Shown: piece by piece, positions 51,227-59,422 of the stretch
Numbering within the stretch: position 1 is the first letter of the stretch
Layout: every line of letters starts with the position of its first letter
Source: Streptomyces lavendulae subsp. lavendulae
GTDB lineage: Bacteria > Actinomycetota > Actinomycetes > Streptomycetales > Streptomycetaceae
Reading direction: 5' to 3'
DNA: 64,000 nt
Assembly (NCBI RefSeq): GCF_002803845.1
Contig: NZ_CP024985.1
Coordinates: 3,100,001 to 3,164,000 of the forward strand
The notes under the pieces: generated by a model
Told to the model about the DNA's origin: nothing
The model's database searches: none
What the model saw: only the letters and a program-made list of their open reading frames with translations
Translations under genes and position numbers: made by a program

Positions 51227-51249
51227 CCCGATAGGCCGGCGCTATCGGG
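51227..51249. promoter_or_regulatory. LysR-type box in the snapalysin/LysR gap
   Basis: CCCGATAG (51227-51234) and CTATCGGG (51242-51249) form a perfect inverted repeat with a seven-base spacer; it contains the T-N11-A core typical of LysR sites. It is about 100 bases from each start. Confidence 0.7.
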
Positions 51250-51346
51250 TGCTGACATCATCCCCGGGCCCCTTCGGCTCCCGCAGACTCCGGTACCGGA
51301 TGACCCATCCACCCCCCACCGCACCGGCTGAGTAGGAGCCCCCCAC

Positions 51347-52006
51347 ATGCGCCACTCCCGCAGGATCACGCTGTCCGCGACCATCGGCCTCGGCATCGCC
51401 GCGGCCCTCGGCGGCGTGGTCCCCACGGCCACGGCGGCGAACGCCCCGGCCGGCAACCCGGCCAGCTACGCCGCGTACGAGCGTTCCGCGGAGAACCAGG
51501 CCGCCAACAGCGCCTTCTTCGAGGCCGTGAAGCGCTCGGTGGCCGAGCAGCGCGCGGCCAACCCCGGCCTGGCGGCCGTCACCGTCACCTACAACACCCG
51601 CAACGCGCCGAGCTTCCGCAGCGTGATCGCCCGTTCCACCCAGATATGGAACAGCTCGGTGTCCAACGTGAAGCTCCAGGAGGTGTCCTCCGGCGGGAAC
51701 TTCTCGTACTACGAGGGCAACGACTCCCGCGGGTCGTACGCGAGCACCGACGGGCACGGCCGGGGTTACATCTTCCTCGACTACGCCCAGAACCAGCAGT
51801 ACAACTCGACCCGCGTGACGGCGCACGAGACGGGTCACGTGCTGGGCCTGCCGGACCACTACTCGGGGCCGTGCAGCGAGCTGATGTCGGGCGGCGGTCC
51901 GGGCACCTCGTGCACGAACCCCAACCCGAACAGCGCCGAGCGCTCGCGCGTGAACCAGCTGTGGGCCAACGGCCTGGTCGCCTCGGGCATGGACACCAAG
52001 GGCTAG
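51347..52006 (+). CDS. snpA: Snapalysin-family secreted zinc metalloprotease
   Basis: The 219-residue secreted protease (M7 family, small neutral protease) has a signal peptide of about 31 residues, a short propeptide, and a mature domain with [19 protein letters not shown] and the zinc motif [11 protein letters not shown] (His, Glu, His, Asp), followed by a C...C pair ([19 protein letters not shown]) and the Met-turn-like LMSGG. The Asp as third ligand is typical of snapalysin. ATG 51347 is preceded by a GGAG-type site. Its divergent LysR neighbour should control it. Confidence 0.95.
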   Translation: MRHSRRITLSATIGLGIAAALGGVVPTATAANAPAGNPASYAAYERSAENQAANSAFFEAVKRSVAEQRAANPGLAAVTVTYNTRNAPSFRSVIARSTQIWNSSVSNVKLQEVSSGGNFSYYEGNDSRGSYASTDGHGRGYIFLDYAQNQQYNSTRVTAHETGHVLGLPDHYSGPCSELMSGGGPGTSCTNPNPNSAERSRVNQLWANGLVASGMDTKG

Positions 52007-52197
52007 CCTCCGGCGTACCGCGTGCAGTCCGGGTTCCGGCAGGGACCCGGGCTCCACTCCGGCACGAAGATGCCGAGGGACTTGCGCCGTCTGAGCAGGG
52101 TGTCGACGGCGCGCCCGCAGGCCGGGCACGTCTGCTGCTCGTGCCCGGCCCGCGGGGCCACCGTCCCGCGCGCCCGCTGTTGCTGTTCACCGGCCAT
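52003..52197 (-). CDS. Small zinc-ribbon-like protein
   Basis: The 64-residue hypothetical protein has CPAC and CRNPDC, a four-Cys cluster that could bind zinc. The ATG sits directly next to a GGAGGT sequence, which is closer than usual, so the start may be further downstream. It overlaps the snapalysin stop codon by four bases on the other strand. The function is unknown. It could be a conserved small Streptomyces protein; coding potential is supported by the Cys cluster. Confidence 0.6.
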   Translation of the reverse strand: MAGEQQQRARGTVAPRAGHEQQTCPACGRAVDTLLRRRKSLGIFVPEWSPGPCRNPDCTRYAGG

Positions 52198-52235
52198 ACC
52201 TCCACGGTAGGCCGGTTCGGCGCGGGCGGCGCGGT

Positions 52236-52820
52236 TCAGCGCCTGACGTCGTACGAGGTGATGATCTGGCCGCCGCCGAGGACGGTGCAGCCGGTCAGCT
52301 CCAGCGGACGCACCCCGAAGCCCGCCCGGGACATCGGCATGCCGGTCCCCACGGCGACCGGGTAGGTCTTGACGATGTACTCGTCGATCTCATCGGCCAG
52401 CTGCCCCGCGAGGTCGGCGCCGCCGCAGAGCCAGATGTCGAGCCCGTCCTGCGCCTTGAGCTCGCGGACCCTGGCGGCGACGTCCCCGGAGATCAGCCGG
52501 ACCTCGGGGTCCGGCGGGACCGTGAGGGAGCGCGAGACGACGTACTGCTCGCGCATGTGGCCGTAGGGGCTGGTCATGCCCACCTTCAGGCCCGGCTCGT
52601 AGGTGCCCCGGCCCATGAGGACCGTGTCGAACCGCTTCGGGGCGGCGTCCTCGATCCCGAGCTGGGCCCGGCCGACGGCGGCGATCGTCTCGGGGTACTC
52701 GGCCGTCAGGTGGCCGATGAACTCCGGGTCGAGGTGGGCGTAGATGAAATCGGCGTCGCCGTCGGGGGCTCCGATGAAACCGTCGACCGTGGCGGCGATG
52801 AAGTACGTGAGCTTGCGCAA
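52236..52820 (-). CDS. Dihydrofolate reductase family protein (RibD C-terminal type)
   Basis: The 194-residue protein has the DHFR/RibD fold: LTYFIAATVDGFIGAPDGDA, DTVLMGRGTYEPGLK, DIWLCGGADLAGQLADEIDE. Such proteins are NADPH-dependent reductases of unknown substrate, common in actinomycetes. TTG 52820 is chosen: it is about five bases after GGAAGAG and matches the family N-terminus (RKLTYFIAA). An upstream GTG (52880) would start within the palindromic operator region. Paired GAAGTACTTC motifs lie 50-71 bases upstream, suggesting a regulated promoter. Confidence 0.88.
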   Translation of the reverse strand: MRKLTYFIAATVDGFIGAPDGDADFIYAHLDPEFIGHLTAEYPETIAAVGRAQLGIEDAAPKRFDTVLMGRGTYEPGLKVGMTSPYGHMREQYVVSRSLTVPPDPEVRLISGDVAARVRELKAQDGLDIWLCGGADLAGQLADEIDEYIVKTYPVAVGTGMPMSRAGFGVRPLELTGCTVLGGGQIITSYDVRR

Positions 52821-52869
52821 GCGATTCTCTTCCGTCAGGCAGTGCCACCGCTCCAGGGCACGACGACGA

Positions 52870-52891
52870 AAGTACTTCACCTGAAGTACTT
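52870..52891. promoter_or_regulatory. Double palindrome upstream of the DHFR-like gene
   Basis: AAGTACTTCA-CC-TGAAGTACTT is a perfect inverted repeat, and each half is itself palindromic around AGTACT. It is a likely operator for a HxlR/MarR/ArsR-type dimer; its regulator is not adjacent. Confidence 0.65.
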
Positions 52892-52956
52892 CAACAACCC
52901 CCTTTTCCGGGGCTCCTCCGGAAGCCCCCGGAAGCCCCCGGTATCCCGCCGGCGGC

Positions 52957-53559
52957 TCAGCCCAGCGGCTTGCGCCACATCGGCCACATCAGCGGCCCGT
53001 CCGGCAGTCGCACCGCCTCGCCCGTGAACTCCCAGCCGAGCCGCTCGTAGAGGGCGCGGCTGCGCTCGCTGCTCGCCTCCAGGTACGCCGGGACGCCCTC
53101 GCGGTCGCAGCGCTCCAGGACCGGCCGGATCAGCTCGGTGCCCAGCCCCTCGCCCTGCCGGCCCGGAGCCACCGCGATCATCAGCAGGTACTCGTGCTCC
53201 TCCGCGGTGGGGTGCACCGCGCCCGTGAGCCGGCCCACCAGCTCGCAGCGCTCGTTGCCGGGATCGGCGACCGCCCGCATCTTCGCCGGGACCTCGTCCT
53301 CGACGGGCTCCGCCTCCGGATCGCCCGCCGGGATCCGCAGCCACAGCGCCGCCGCCGAGCCGTCCGCCGCGTAGTCGATCCGCCCCTCCGCCAGCGCCAC
53401 GTCCACGAAGACGCCGAGGAAGCGGCCGTGCACGGCGGCCCGGTGCTCCGGATCGGGGAAGACCCAGCAGCTCACCGGGTCGCTGCGGAAGGCCTCGTCC
53501 AGCAGCCGCGCCACCGCGTCCCGGTCCGACTGATCCGCCTGACGTATGTCCAGCACCAC
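52957..53559 (-). CDS. GNAT family N-acetyltransferase
   Basis: The 200-residue protein has the GNAT fold with motif A LLMIAVAPGRQGEGLGTELI (acetyl-CoA binding, pattern Q/R-x-x-G-x-G) and a C-terminal YLEASSERSRALYERLGWEF. The GTG start follows GGAGGG. The substrate is unknown. It lies between the DHFR-like gene and a hairpin terminator and appears to be transcribed alone. A mid-protein acidic loop (PAGDPEAEPVEDE) is present. Confidence 0.92.
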   Translation of the reverse strand: MVLDIRQADQSDRDAVARLLDEAFRSDPVSCWVFPDPEHRAAVHGRFLGVFVDVALAEGRIDYAADGSAAALWLRIPAGDPEAEPVEDEVPAKMRAVADPGNERCELVGRLTGAVHPTAEEHEYLLMIAVAPGRQGEGLGTELIRPVLERCDREGVPAYLEASSERSRALYERLGWEFTGEAVRLPDGPLMWPMWRKPLG

Positions 53560-53625
53560 AGGTCACACCCTCCACTCAGGTCTCAACAACACTGAGTGAT
53601 CCTAGAGTTGGGCCACCTGCGCGGT

Positions 53626-53665
53626 AAGGCCCGTTCCGGCACCTCCCGGTGCCGGAACGGGCCTT
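53626..53665. terminator. Hairpin terminator
   Basis: A perfect 18-bp stem (53626-53643 with 53648-53665) closes on TCCC. It lies 26 bases beyond the polyprenyl transferase stop. Confidence 0.9.
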
Positions 53666-53690
53666 GCCCGTACGCCCCCGCCCCACGCGC

Positions 53691-54752
53691 TCACCTCGTA
53701 CGGCGCGTCACGAACTCCGCCAGGGCCAGCAGCCCGCCCGCCGCCCCGAGGTCCGGGACGGCCCGGGACAGCTCCTGCACCGCCCGGCCCATCCGGTCGG
53801 CGGCATGGGCCTGCGCCCAGTCCCGCCCGCCCGCCCGCTCCACCGCGCGGGCCGCGGCGCGCACGTCGTCCCCGGCCATCGGGCCCGCGTACAGCTCTGC
53901 CAGCTCCGCCCCGGCGCGGGTGCCCGAGGTGAGGGCGGCCACGACCGGGAGGGACTTCTTGCGGGCCAGCAGATCGGCCCCGGCGGGCTTCCCGGTGTGC
54001 GCCGGATCCCCCCAGATGCCGATCAGGTCGTCGATCAGCTGGAAGGCCAGCCCGGCCTCGCGGCCGAAGGCGTCCATCGCCTCGACCTCCTCCGGCCCGG
54101 CCCCCGCGTAGAGCGCGCCCAGGGCGCACGCGCAGCCCAGCAGGGCCCCGGTCTTCGCCGTCGCCATGGTCAGGCACTCGTCGAGCGCGACGTCCGGACG
54201 GCTTTCGAAGGCGCAGTCCGCCTGCTGTCCGGCGCACAGCTCGATGACGCAGGCCGCGAGCCGGGCGGAGGCGGCCGCCGCGGCCGGGTGCGGGTCCTCG
54301 GCGAACAGCCGCAGCGCGAGCGCCATCACGGCGTCGCCGGTGATGATCGCGTCCGGTGTCCCGAAGACGGCCCAGGCCGTGGGACGCCCGCGCCGGCGGA
54401 CGTCCTTGTCGATGACGTCGTCGTGCAGCAGCGTGAAGTTGTGCGCCAGCTCCACGGCCACCGCCGCCCGTACGACCCCCCGCTCACCGGACCCGCCGGG
54501 CCCGCCGAGCGGACCGCCCAGGGCCTGCGCGGAGGCGAGGACGAGCGCGGGCCGGATGGCCTTGCCCGCGCCCCCCTCCGTCGGGCGGCCCTCCTCGTCC
54601 TCCCAGCCGAAGTGGTACATCGCCACCCGCCGCATGGACCCGGGCAGGCTCTCGACGGTCCGGCGCAGTTCCGGGTTGACCGTTTCTCTGGTGCGCTCCA
54701 GCAGGGCCGCCGCCTCCTGCCCCTCGCCCGCGGCGATGGCGTTCGCGGTCAT
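53691..54752 (-). CDS. Polyprenyl diphosphate synthase, predicted Family 2B encapsulin cargo
   Basis: The 353-residue trans-isoprenyl diphosphate synthase has the first Asp-rich motif in NFTLLHDDVIDKD and the second in FQLIDDLIGIWGD, with GKAIRPALVLAS as the substrate-binding segment. It should condense isopentenyl diphosphate with allylic diphosphates. The ATG overlaps the shell gene stop by one base (TGATG), so shell and enzyme are coupled. Polyprenyl transferases are one of the known cargo types of Family 2B encapsulins. The N-terminus ([20 protein letters not shown]) is short and lacks the long Pro/Gly/Ser-rich extension often proposed for cargo loading. Confidence 0.9.
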   Translation of the reverse strand: MTANAIAAGEGQEAAALLERTRETVNPELRRTVESLPGSMRRVAMYHFGWEDEEGRPTEGGAGKAIRPALVLASAQALGGPLGGPGGSGERGVVRAAVAVELAHNFTLLHDDVIDKDVRRRGRPTAWAVFGTPDAIITGDAVMALALRLFAEDPHPAAAAASARLAACVIELCAGQQADCAFESRPDVALDECLTMATAKTGALLGCACALGALYAGAGPEEVEAMDAFGREAGLAFQLIDDLIGIWGDPAHTGKPAGADLLARKKSLPVVAALTSGTRAGAELAELYAGPMAGDDVRAAARAVERAGGRDWAQAHAADRMGRAVQELSRAVPDLGAAGGLLALAEFVTRRTR

Positions 54753-56158
54753 CAGCGCCAGCGGCCGATCTCGACGTTCTCCAGCACCCCGAGGGCGTCC
54801 GGCACCAGCACGGCGGCCGAGAAGTAGGCGGTGACCAGGTAGGAGATGATCGCCTGCTCGCTGATGCCCATGAAGCGCACCGACAGGCTGGGCTCGATCT
54901 CGTCCGGGATGCCGGGCTGGTGCAGGCCGATCACGCCCTGCTCGTCCTCGCCCGTGCGCATGCACAGGATGGACGTCGTACGGGCGTCGCTGACCGGGAT
55001 CTTGTTGGACGGGAAGATCGGCACCCCGCGCCAGGCGGGCACCCGGTGGCCGCCCACGTCCACCGACTCCGGGTAGAGGCCGCGCTTGTTGCACTCGCGG
55101 CCGAAGGCGGCGATGGCCTTGGGGTGCGCGAGGAACATCTTGGAGCCGCGCCGCATCGCGAGGAGGGCGTCGAAGTCGTCGGGGGTGGGCGCGCCGTCGT
55201 GGGGCTGGATGCGCTGGTCGTAGTCGGCGTTGTGGAGCAGGCCGAAGTCGCGGTTGTTGAGCATCTCGTGCTCCTGGCGCTCGCGCAGCGCCTCGACCGT
55301 GAGCCGCAACTGCTGCTCGGTCTGGTTCATCGGCTGGTTGTACAGGTCTGCGACGCGGGTGTGGACGCGCAGGACCGTTTGTGCAATGGAGAGTTCGTAC
55401 TCGCGCGGGCGGGCCTCGTAGTCGACGAAGGTGCCGGGCAGGACGGCTTCGCCGTGGTGGCCCGCGGAGAGGTCGATCGCGGCCTCGCCGTAGGTGTTGG
55501 TGCGCTGGGCGGGCGCGGACCGTGCCCGGTCCACGTGCGCGCGCAGCGAGTCGACCCGGTCGGCGAGGAGCTGGAAGTCCTGGCGGGAGAGGACGAGCGC
55601 GGTGCCGGAGGTGGCGGCGCGGGCGGTGTACTCCCAGATCGCCTCCTCGTCCGTGAGGGCGCCGTCGCCGAAGTAGGCGCCGTCGGCGACGGTGCGCAGG
55701 ACCGCGTCCTCGCCGTAGGGGCCGGGGCCGATCTGGTCGATGCGGCCGTGGGCGAGCAGGAAGACCCGGTCGGAGGGGCTGCCGAAGGAGGTGAGTTCCT
55801 GGCCGGCTTCGAAGTCGACCTGGCGGCAGCGGGCGGCGAGTTCGGTGAGGGCCTCCTCGTCGTCGTAGTCGCGCAGCAGCGGGAGTTCGCCGAGTTCGGC
55901 GGGGATGACCTGGACCTGGGTGCCGGTCTTGATGAACTCCACGATGCCGTTGCCGACGGAGTAGCTGAGGCGGCGGTTGACGCGGTAGGCGCCGCCCTGC
56001 ACCGAGACCCAGGGGAGCATCTTCAGGAGCCACCGCGAGGTGATCTCCTGCATCTGCGGCGCGGACTTGGTCGTGGTGGCCAAGTTCCGCGCGGCCGAGG
56101 TGCCGAGACTGCGCTGCGGTGTCTGGGGTTCGGTTTCGGAACCCGCCTGGACCGACAT
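54752..56158 (-). CDS. eshA: Family 2B encapsulin shell protein with cNMP-binding domain (EshA-like)
   Basis: The 468-residue protein matches EshA of streptomycetes. It has an N-terminal arm and start of an HK97-type shell fold (about 1-95, [20 protein letters not shown]), a cyclic-nucleotide-binding-like insertion (about 105-210; [28 protein letters not shown]), then the rest of the capsid fold (to 468; [60 protein letters not shown]). Such proteins assemble into protein nanocompartments. EshA was first described as a developmental, antibiotic-linked protein in S. griseus. It is the first gene of a two-gene operon with its putative cargo and is divergent from nsrR. Confidence 0.93.
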   Translation of the reverse strand: MSVQAGSETEPQTPQRSLGTSAARNLATTTKSAPQMQEITSRWLLKMLPWVSVQGGAYRVNRRLSYSVGNGIVEFIKTGTQVQVIPAELGELPLLRDYDDEEALTELAARCRQVDFEAGQELTSFGSPSDRVFLLAHGRIDQIGPGPYGEDAVLRTVADGAYFGDGALTDEEAIWEYTARAATSGTALVLSRQDFQLLADRVDSLRAHVDRARSAPAQRTNTYGEAAIDLSAGHHGEAVLPGTFVDYEARPREYELSIAQTVLRVHTRVADLYNQPMNQTEQQLRLTVEALRERQEHEMLNNRDFGLLHNADYDQRIQPHDGAPTPDDFDALLAMRRGSKMFLAHPKAIAAFGRECNKRGLYPESVDVGGHRVPAWRGVPIFPSNKIPVSDARTTSILCMRTGEDEQGVIGLHQPGIPDEIEPSLSVRFMGISEQAIISYLVTAYFSAAVLVPDALGVLENVEIGRWR

Positions 56159-56346
56159 GTCTTTCCCTTTCGATCACTCCATGGATCTGCGGGACGGAAC
56201 ACTTCCAGCACGCAACGTGGTGAGACCATTACACAAAAGGGTGGGACTACTCCGTGTGGGTCTGGGCATCCTTCACGGTTGAACGTCTTCACAGGACCCC
56301 CTCCGCACCCCACCGGTTCCGGCCACTTCCCACGCCCCCGCCCCTT

Positions 56347-56369
56347 AAGTTGTATCTGTGATGCAAGTT
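56347..56369 (+). promoter_or_regulatory. NsrR operator of nsrR
   Basis: The 23 bases fit the S. coelicolor NsrR pattern AA-N3-G-N-AT-N-T-N4-T-N-C-N3-TT at every fixed position. It lies 16 bases before the nsrR start, implying autoregulation. Confidence 0.78.
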
Positions 56370-56384
56370 TTCTAACCTGGGGTC

Positions 56385-56864
56385 ATGCGGCTGACGCGAT
56401 TCACCGACCTGGCGCTGCGCGTCCTGATGCGCCTGGCCGTCGAGAGCACCGAACTCCCCACCACCCGGGAGGTGGCGGCGACCATGGAGGTCCCGTACAC
56501 CCACACGGCCAAGGTGGTCGCCCGCCTGCAGCACCTCGGACTGGTCGAGGCGCGGCGCGGCCGCGGCGGCGGGCTCGCGCTCACCCCGGCCGGACGCGCC
56601 GCGTCGGTCGGGGGCCTGGTGCGGGACCTGGAGGGGGACGGTGACGTCGTGGACTGCGACGGGACGGTCCCGTGCCCGCTGCGCGGGGCGTGCGTCCTGC
56701 GCGGCGCGCTGCGCCGGGCCCAGGAGGCCTTCTTCGCCGCCCTGGACCCGCTCACGGTGGACGCTCTCGTGGCGGCCCCGACGGGCCCGCTGCTACTGGG
56801 GATCTCGGGCGGGAACCGGAGCGGGTCCGAAGGTCCCGCCACCGAGGGCCGAATGGCCGATTAA
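56385..56864 (+). CDS. nsrR: NsrR, [4Fe-4S] nitric oxide-sensing Rrf2-family repressor
   Basis: The 159-residue Rrf2 protein has an N-terminal winged helix (LTRFTDLALRVLMRLAVEST, VPYTHTAKVVARLQHLGLVE) and a cluster-binding loop CDGTVPCPLRGAC with three Cys at C-x5-C-x5-C spacing, the exact arrangement of S. coelicolor NsrR. The cluster is destroyed by nitric oxide, which releases repression. The downstream gene hmpA is its classical target, and 23-bp operators precede both genes. ATG 56385 is chosen. It is divergent from eshA. Confidence 0.95.
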   Translation: MRLTRFTDLALRVLMRLAVESTELPTTREVAATMEVPYTHTAKVVARLQHLGLVEARRGRGGGLALTPAGRAASVGGLVRDLEGDGDVVDCDGTVPCPLRGACVLRGALRRAQEAFFAALDPLTVDALVAAPTGPLLLGISGGNRSGSEGPATEGRMAD

Positions 56865-56949
56865 GTGCGCCGCACCGCCCGCCCGGCCTGACCCCGGGGG
56901 CCCTTCCGAACGAACGTCCGCATCGCGGAGGCACCCTTCGGTGGGCTTG

Positions 56950-56972
56950 AATATGAATCTGAAATACCAATT
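56950..56972 (+). promoter_or_regulatory. NsrR operator of hmpA
   Basis: The 23 bases match the NsrR pattern, with the right half TACCAATT identical to the S. coelicolor hmpA1 site. It lies 16 bases before the hmpA ATG. Confidence 0.85.
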
Positions 56973-56988
56973 ATGCAAGGAGCTCCGC

Positions 56989-58185
56989 ATGCTGTCCGAG
57001 AAGTCGGCCGCGACCGTACGCGCCACCCTGCCCGCCGTCGGAGCCGCCATCGGCGAGATAGCAGAGCTGTTCTACGAGAAGCTGTTCGCCGCCCACCCGG
57101 CCCTGCTCCGGGACCTGTTCAACCGGGGCAACCAGAACGCCGGACTCCAGAAGCAGGCCCTCGCCGGTTCCGTCGCGGCCTTCGCGACCCACCTCCTGGC
57201 ACACCCGGACACCCGCCCCGACGTGATGCTGAACCGCATCGCGCACAAGCACGCCTCCCTCGGCGTCACCCGCGAGCAGTACCCCGTCGTCCGCCTGCAC
57301 CTCTTCGAGGCCATCGCCGAGGTCCTCGGCGACGCCGTCACCCCCGAGGTCGCCGAGGCCTGGGACGAGGTCTACTGGCTGATGGCGAACGCCCTCATCG
57401 CCATCGAGGAGCGGCTCTATGCCGAGCAGCGGGTCACCGCCGGCGACGTCTGGCGGGAGTGGACCGTGGCCGCCCGCGTCGAGGAGACCGCGGACTGCAC
57501 CACCTTCCGCCTCTCCCCCGCCGACGGCGCGCCCGCCCCCTCCTTCCGGCCCGGCCAGTACGTCTCCGTACAGGTCGAACTCCCCGACGGCGCCCGCCAG
57601 ATCCGCCAGTACAGCCTCAGCGGCGCCCCCGGCTCCCCGGTCCGCTCGATCACCGTCAAGCGCGTCCACGGCCCGGCCGCCGGCGGCCCCGACGGCGAGG
57701 TGTCCAACCACCTGCACGCCCGGGTCCGCACCGGCGACGCCCTGCGCGTCTCGGCCCCGTACGGCGACCTGGTCCTGCGGGACTCCGCCGCACCGGTGCT
57801 GCTCGCCTCGGCCGGCATCGGCTGCACCCCGATGCTGTCGATGCTGGAACACCTCGCCGAGACCGGGCACGCCGCCCCCGTCACCGTCCTGCACGCCGAC
57901 CGCACCCCGGCCGACCACCCGCTGCGCTCCGACCACCGCGCCCTGACCCACAAGCTCCCCGACGCCTCGGCCCGCTTCTGGTACGAGGCCGACGCCGAGG
58001 CGGGCGACGCCACCGGGCTGGTGGACCTGGAGTCCGTACCGGTCGCCCCCGGCACCCAGGCGTACCTGTGCGGCCCGCTCCCCTTCATGCGGTCGGTGCG
58101 CACGCAATTGATCGCCAAGGGGGTCCCCGCCTCGGACATCCACTACGAGGTCTTCGGCCCGGACCTCTGGCTCGCCTCGGCCTGA
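56989..58185 (+). CDS. hmpA: Flavohemoglobin, nitric oxide dioxygenase
   Basis: The 398-residue enzyme oxidises nitric oxide to nitrate using oxygen and NADPH. The globin domain (about 1-140) has distal Tyr29 in ELFYEKLF and the proximal His88 in IAHKHASLGV. The FAD domain carries RQYSLSGAP and FRPGQYVSVQV; the NAD domain carries ASAGIGCTPMLSML and YLCGPLPFM. Length is normal. ATG 56989 is seven bases after AAGGAG. It is NsrR-controlled through the site just upstream and detoxifies nitric oxide made by the host, by neighbours or by its own nitrite reduction. Confidence 0.96.
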   Translation: MLSEKSAATVRATLPAVGAAIGEIAELFYEKLFAAHPALLRDLFNRGNQNAGLQKQALAGSVAAFATHLLAHPDTRPDVMLNRIAHKHASLGVTREQYPVVRLHLFEAIAEVLGDAVTPEVAEAWDEVYWLMANALIAIEERLYAEQRVTAGDVWREWTVAARVEETADCTTFRLSPADGAPAPSFRPGQYVSVQVELPDGARQIRQYSLSGAPGSPVRSITVKRVHGPAAGGPDGEVSNHLHARVRTGDALRVSAPYGDLVLRDSAAPVLLASAGIGCTPMLSMLEHLAETGHAAPVTVLHADRTPADHPLRSDHRALTHKLPDASARFWYEADAEAGDATGLVDLESVPVAPGTQAYLCGPLPFMRSVRTQLIAKGVPASDIHYEVFGPDLWLASA

Positions 58186-58317
58186 TGTCCGCTGTCCGGA
58201 TCGGATCGCACGGCGTACGAACGCCCTAGCGGCGGAACGGCCGCCTCCGCTAAACCGGTAGGTGACGAGACGAACACACAGGGTGTCCGTCGCGCACCGC
58301 CACACGAGGAGGCGGCC

Positions 58318-58908
58318 ATGTCCGTACCCATGTCCGCGGACCGGTTCCTCGGCGCCCTGCGCGCCGAGGGCCTCACCGTTGTCCAGGTCGGGGCCTGGCG
58401 CACCCACAACCGCAACCACAAGGGCCCCTGGGGACCGGTGAACGGGGTGATGATCCACCACACCGTCACCCGGGGCACCGCCTACAGCGTGGAACTCTGC
58501 CGCGACGGCGACTCCGACCTGCCCGGCCCGCTCTGCCACGGGGTCATCGGCAAGGACGGACGCGTCCACCTGGTCGGCTACGGCCGCGCCAACCACGCCG
58601 GAGCCGGCGACTCCGACGTCCTGGCGGCCGTGATCGCCGAACGGCGGCTCCCCCCGGACAACCAGGCCGACACCGATGGCAACCGCCACTTCTACGGCTT
58701 CGAGTGCGTGAACCTCGGCGACGGCGAGGACCCCTGGCCGGCCGTCCAGCTCGACGCCATCGCCCGCGCGGCGGCCGCCGTCTGCCGGGTCCACGGCTGG
58801 GGCTCCCGCTCGGTGCTGGGCCACCTCGAATGGCAGCCCGGGAAAATCGACCCCAAGGGGTTCACCATGGACTCGATGCGCGCCCGCGTCGCCGAACGCC
58901 TCAAGTGA
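58318..58908 (+). CDS. N-acetylmuramoyl-L-alanine amidase (PGRP/amidase_2 type)
   Basis: The 196-residue protein has the amidase_2/PGRP fold: GVMIHHTVTRGT (zinc His), HGVIGKDGRVHLVGYGRANH, FYGFECVNLGDG, and VLGHLEWQPGKIDPKGFTMD (second His, catalytic Lys/Asp). It cleaves the bond between muramic acid and the stem peptide. It has no signal peptide, so it may be released by lysis or used as a phage-like endolysin; sequences of this type are common in Streptomyces chromosomes. The ATG follows GAGGAGG. Confidence 0.9.
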   Translation: MSVPMSADRFLGALRAEGLTVVQVGAWRTHNRNHKGPWGPVNGVMIHHTVTRGTAYSVELCRDGDSDLPGPLCHGVIGKDGRVHLVGYGRANHAGAGDSDVLAAVIAERRLPPDNQADTDGNRHFYGFECVNLGDGEDPWPAVQLDAIARAAAAVCRVHGWGSRSVLGHLEWQPGKIDPKGFTMDSMRARVAERLK

Positions 58909-58954
58909 CCAAAACCGGTTGACCCCCCACCCGTCGCCGGTATCCCCTGCACCC

Positions 58955-59407
58955 ATGTCCACCGACCTGCGCATCCTCCCCGTGGCCGCCGACGACGAAC
59001 GGGCCGTCCGCGACTGGCACGACGTCCACAACCTGATCATCCCGCCGGACGCCCTCACCCTCGACGAGGTCCGCGAACGCGCCGTGCGCAACCGCCTGGA
59101 CGTCGCCTACCTCGGCGACACGCTGGTCGGCTGCGCGACCCTGCGCCCGCCCACCCCCGACAACGACGGCACGGCCACCGTGATCGCCCGGATCCTCCCC
59201 GCCCACCGCCGCCGCGGCCTGGGCACCGCCTTCTACGCCCACGTCCTGGAGCGGGCCCGCGCCCTCTCCCCGGCCGCCGTGGAGACGATCGTGCTGGAGT
59301 CCAACCAGGACGGCCTGCGCTTCGCCCTGGCCCACGGCTTCACCGAGACCGAGCGCTACCTCCTGCCCGGAGACACCGTCGCCTACCTCACCCTCCGGCT
59401 GCCCTGA
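58955..59407 (+). CDS. GNAT family N-acetyltransferase
   Basis: The 150-residue protein has motif A TATVIARILPAHRRRGLGTA and a C-terminal LESNQDGLRFALAHGFTETE. It is small with one acetyltransferase domain, and the substrate is unknown. ATG 58955 is chosen (MSTDLRILPVA); no strong ribosome binding site is seen. It is followed after 15 bases by the ACC-deaminase-like gene, so both may be on one transcript. Confidence 0.9.
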   Translation: MSTDLRILPVAADDERAVRDWHDVHNLIIPPDALTLDEVRERAVRNRLDVAYLGDTLVGCATLRPPTPDNDGTATVIARILPAHRRRGLGTAFYAHVLERARALSPAAVETIVLESNQDGLRFALAHGFTETERYLLPGDTVAYLTLRLP

Positions 59408-59422
59408 CCGGACAATGGACGG

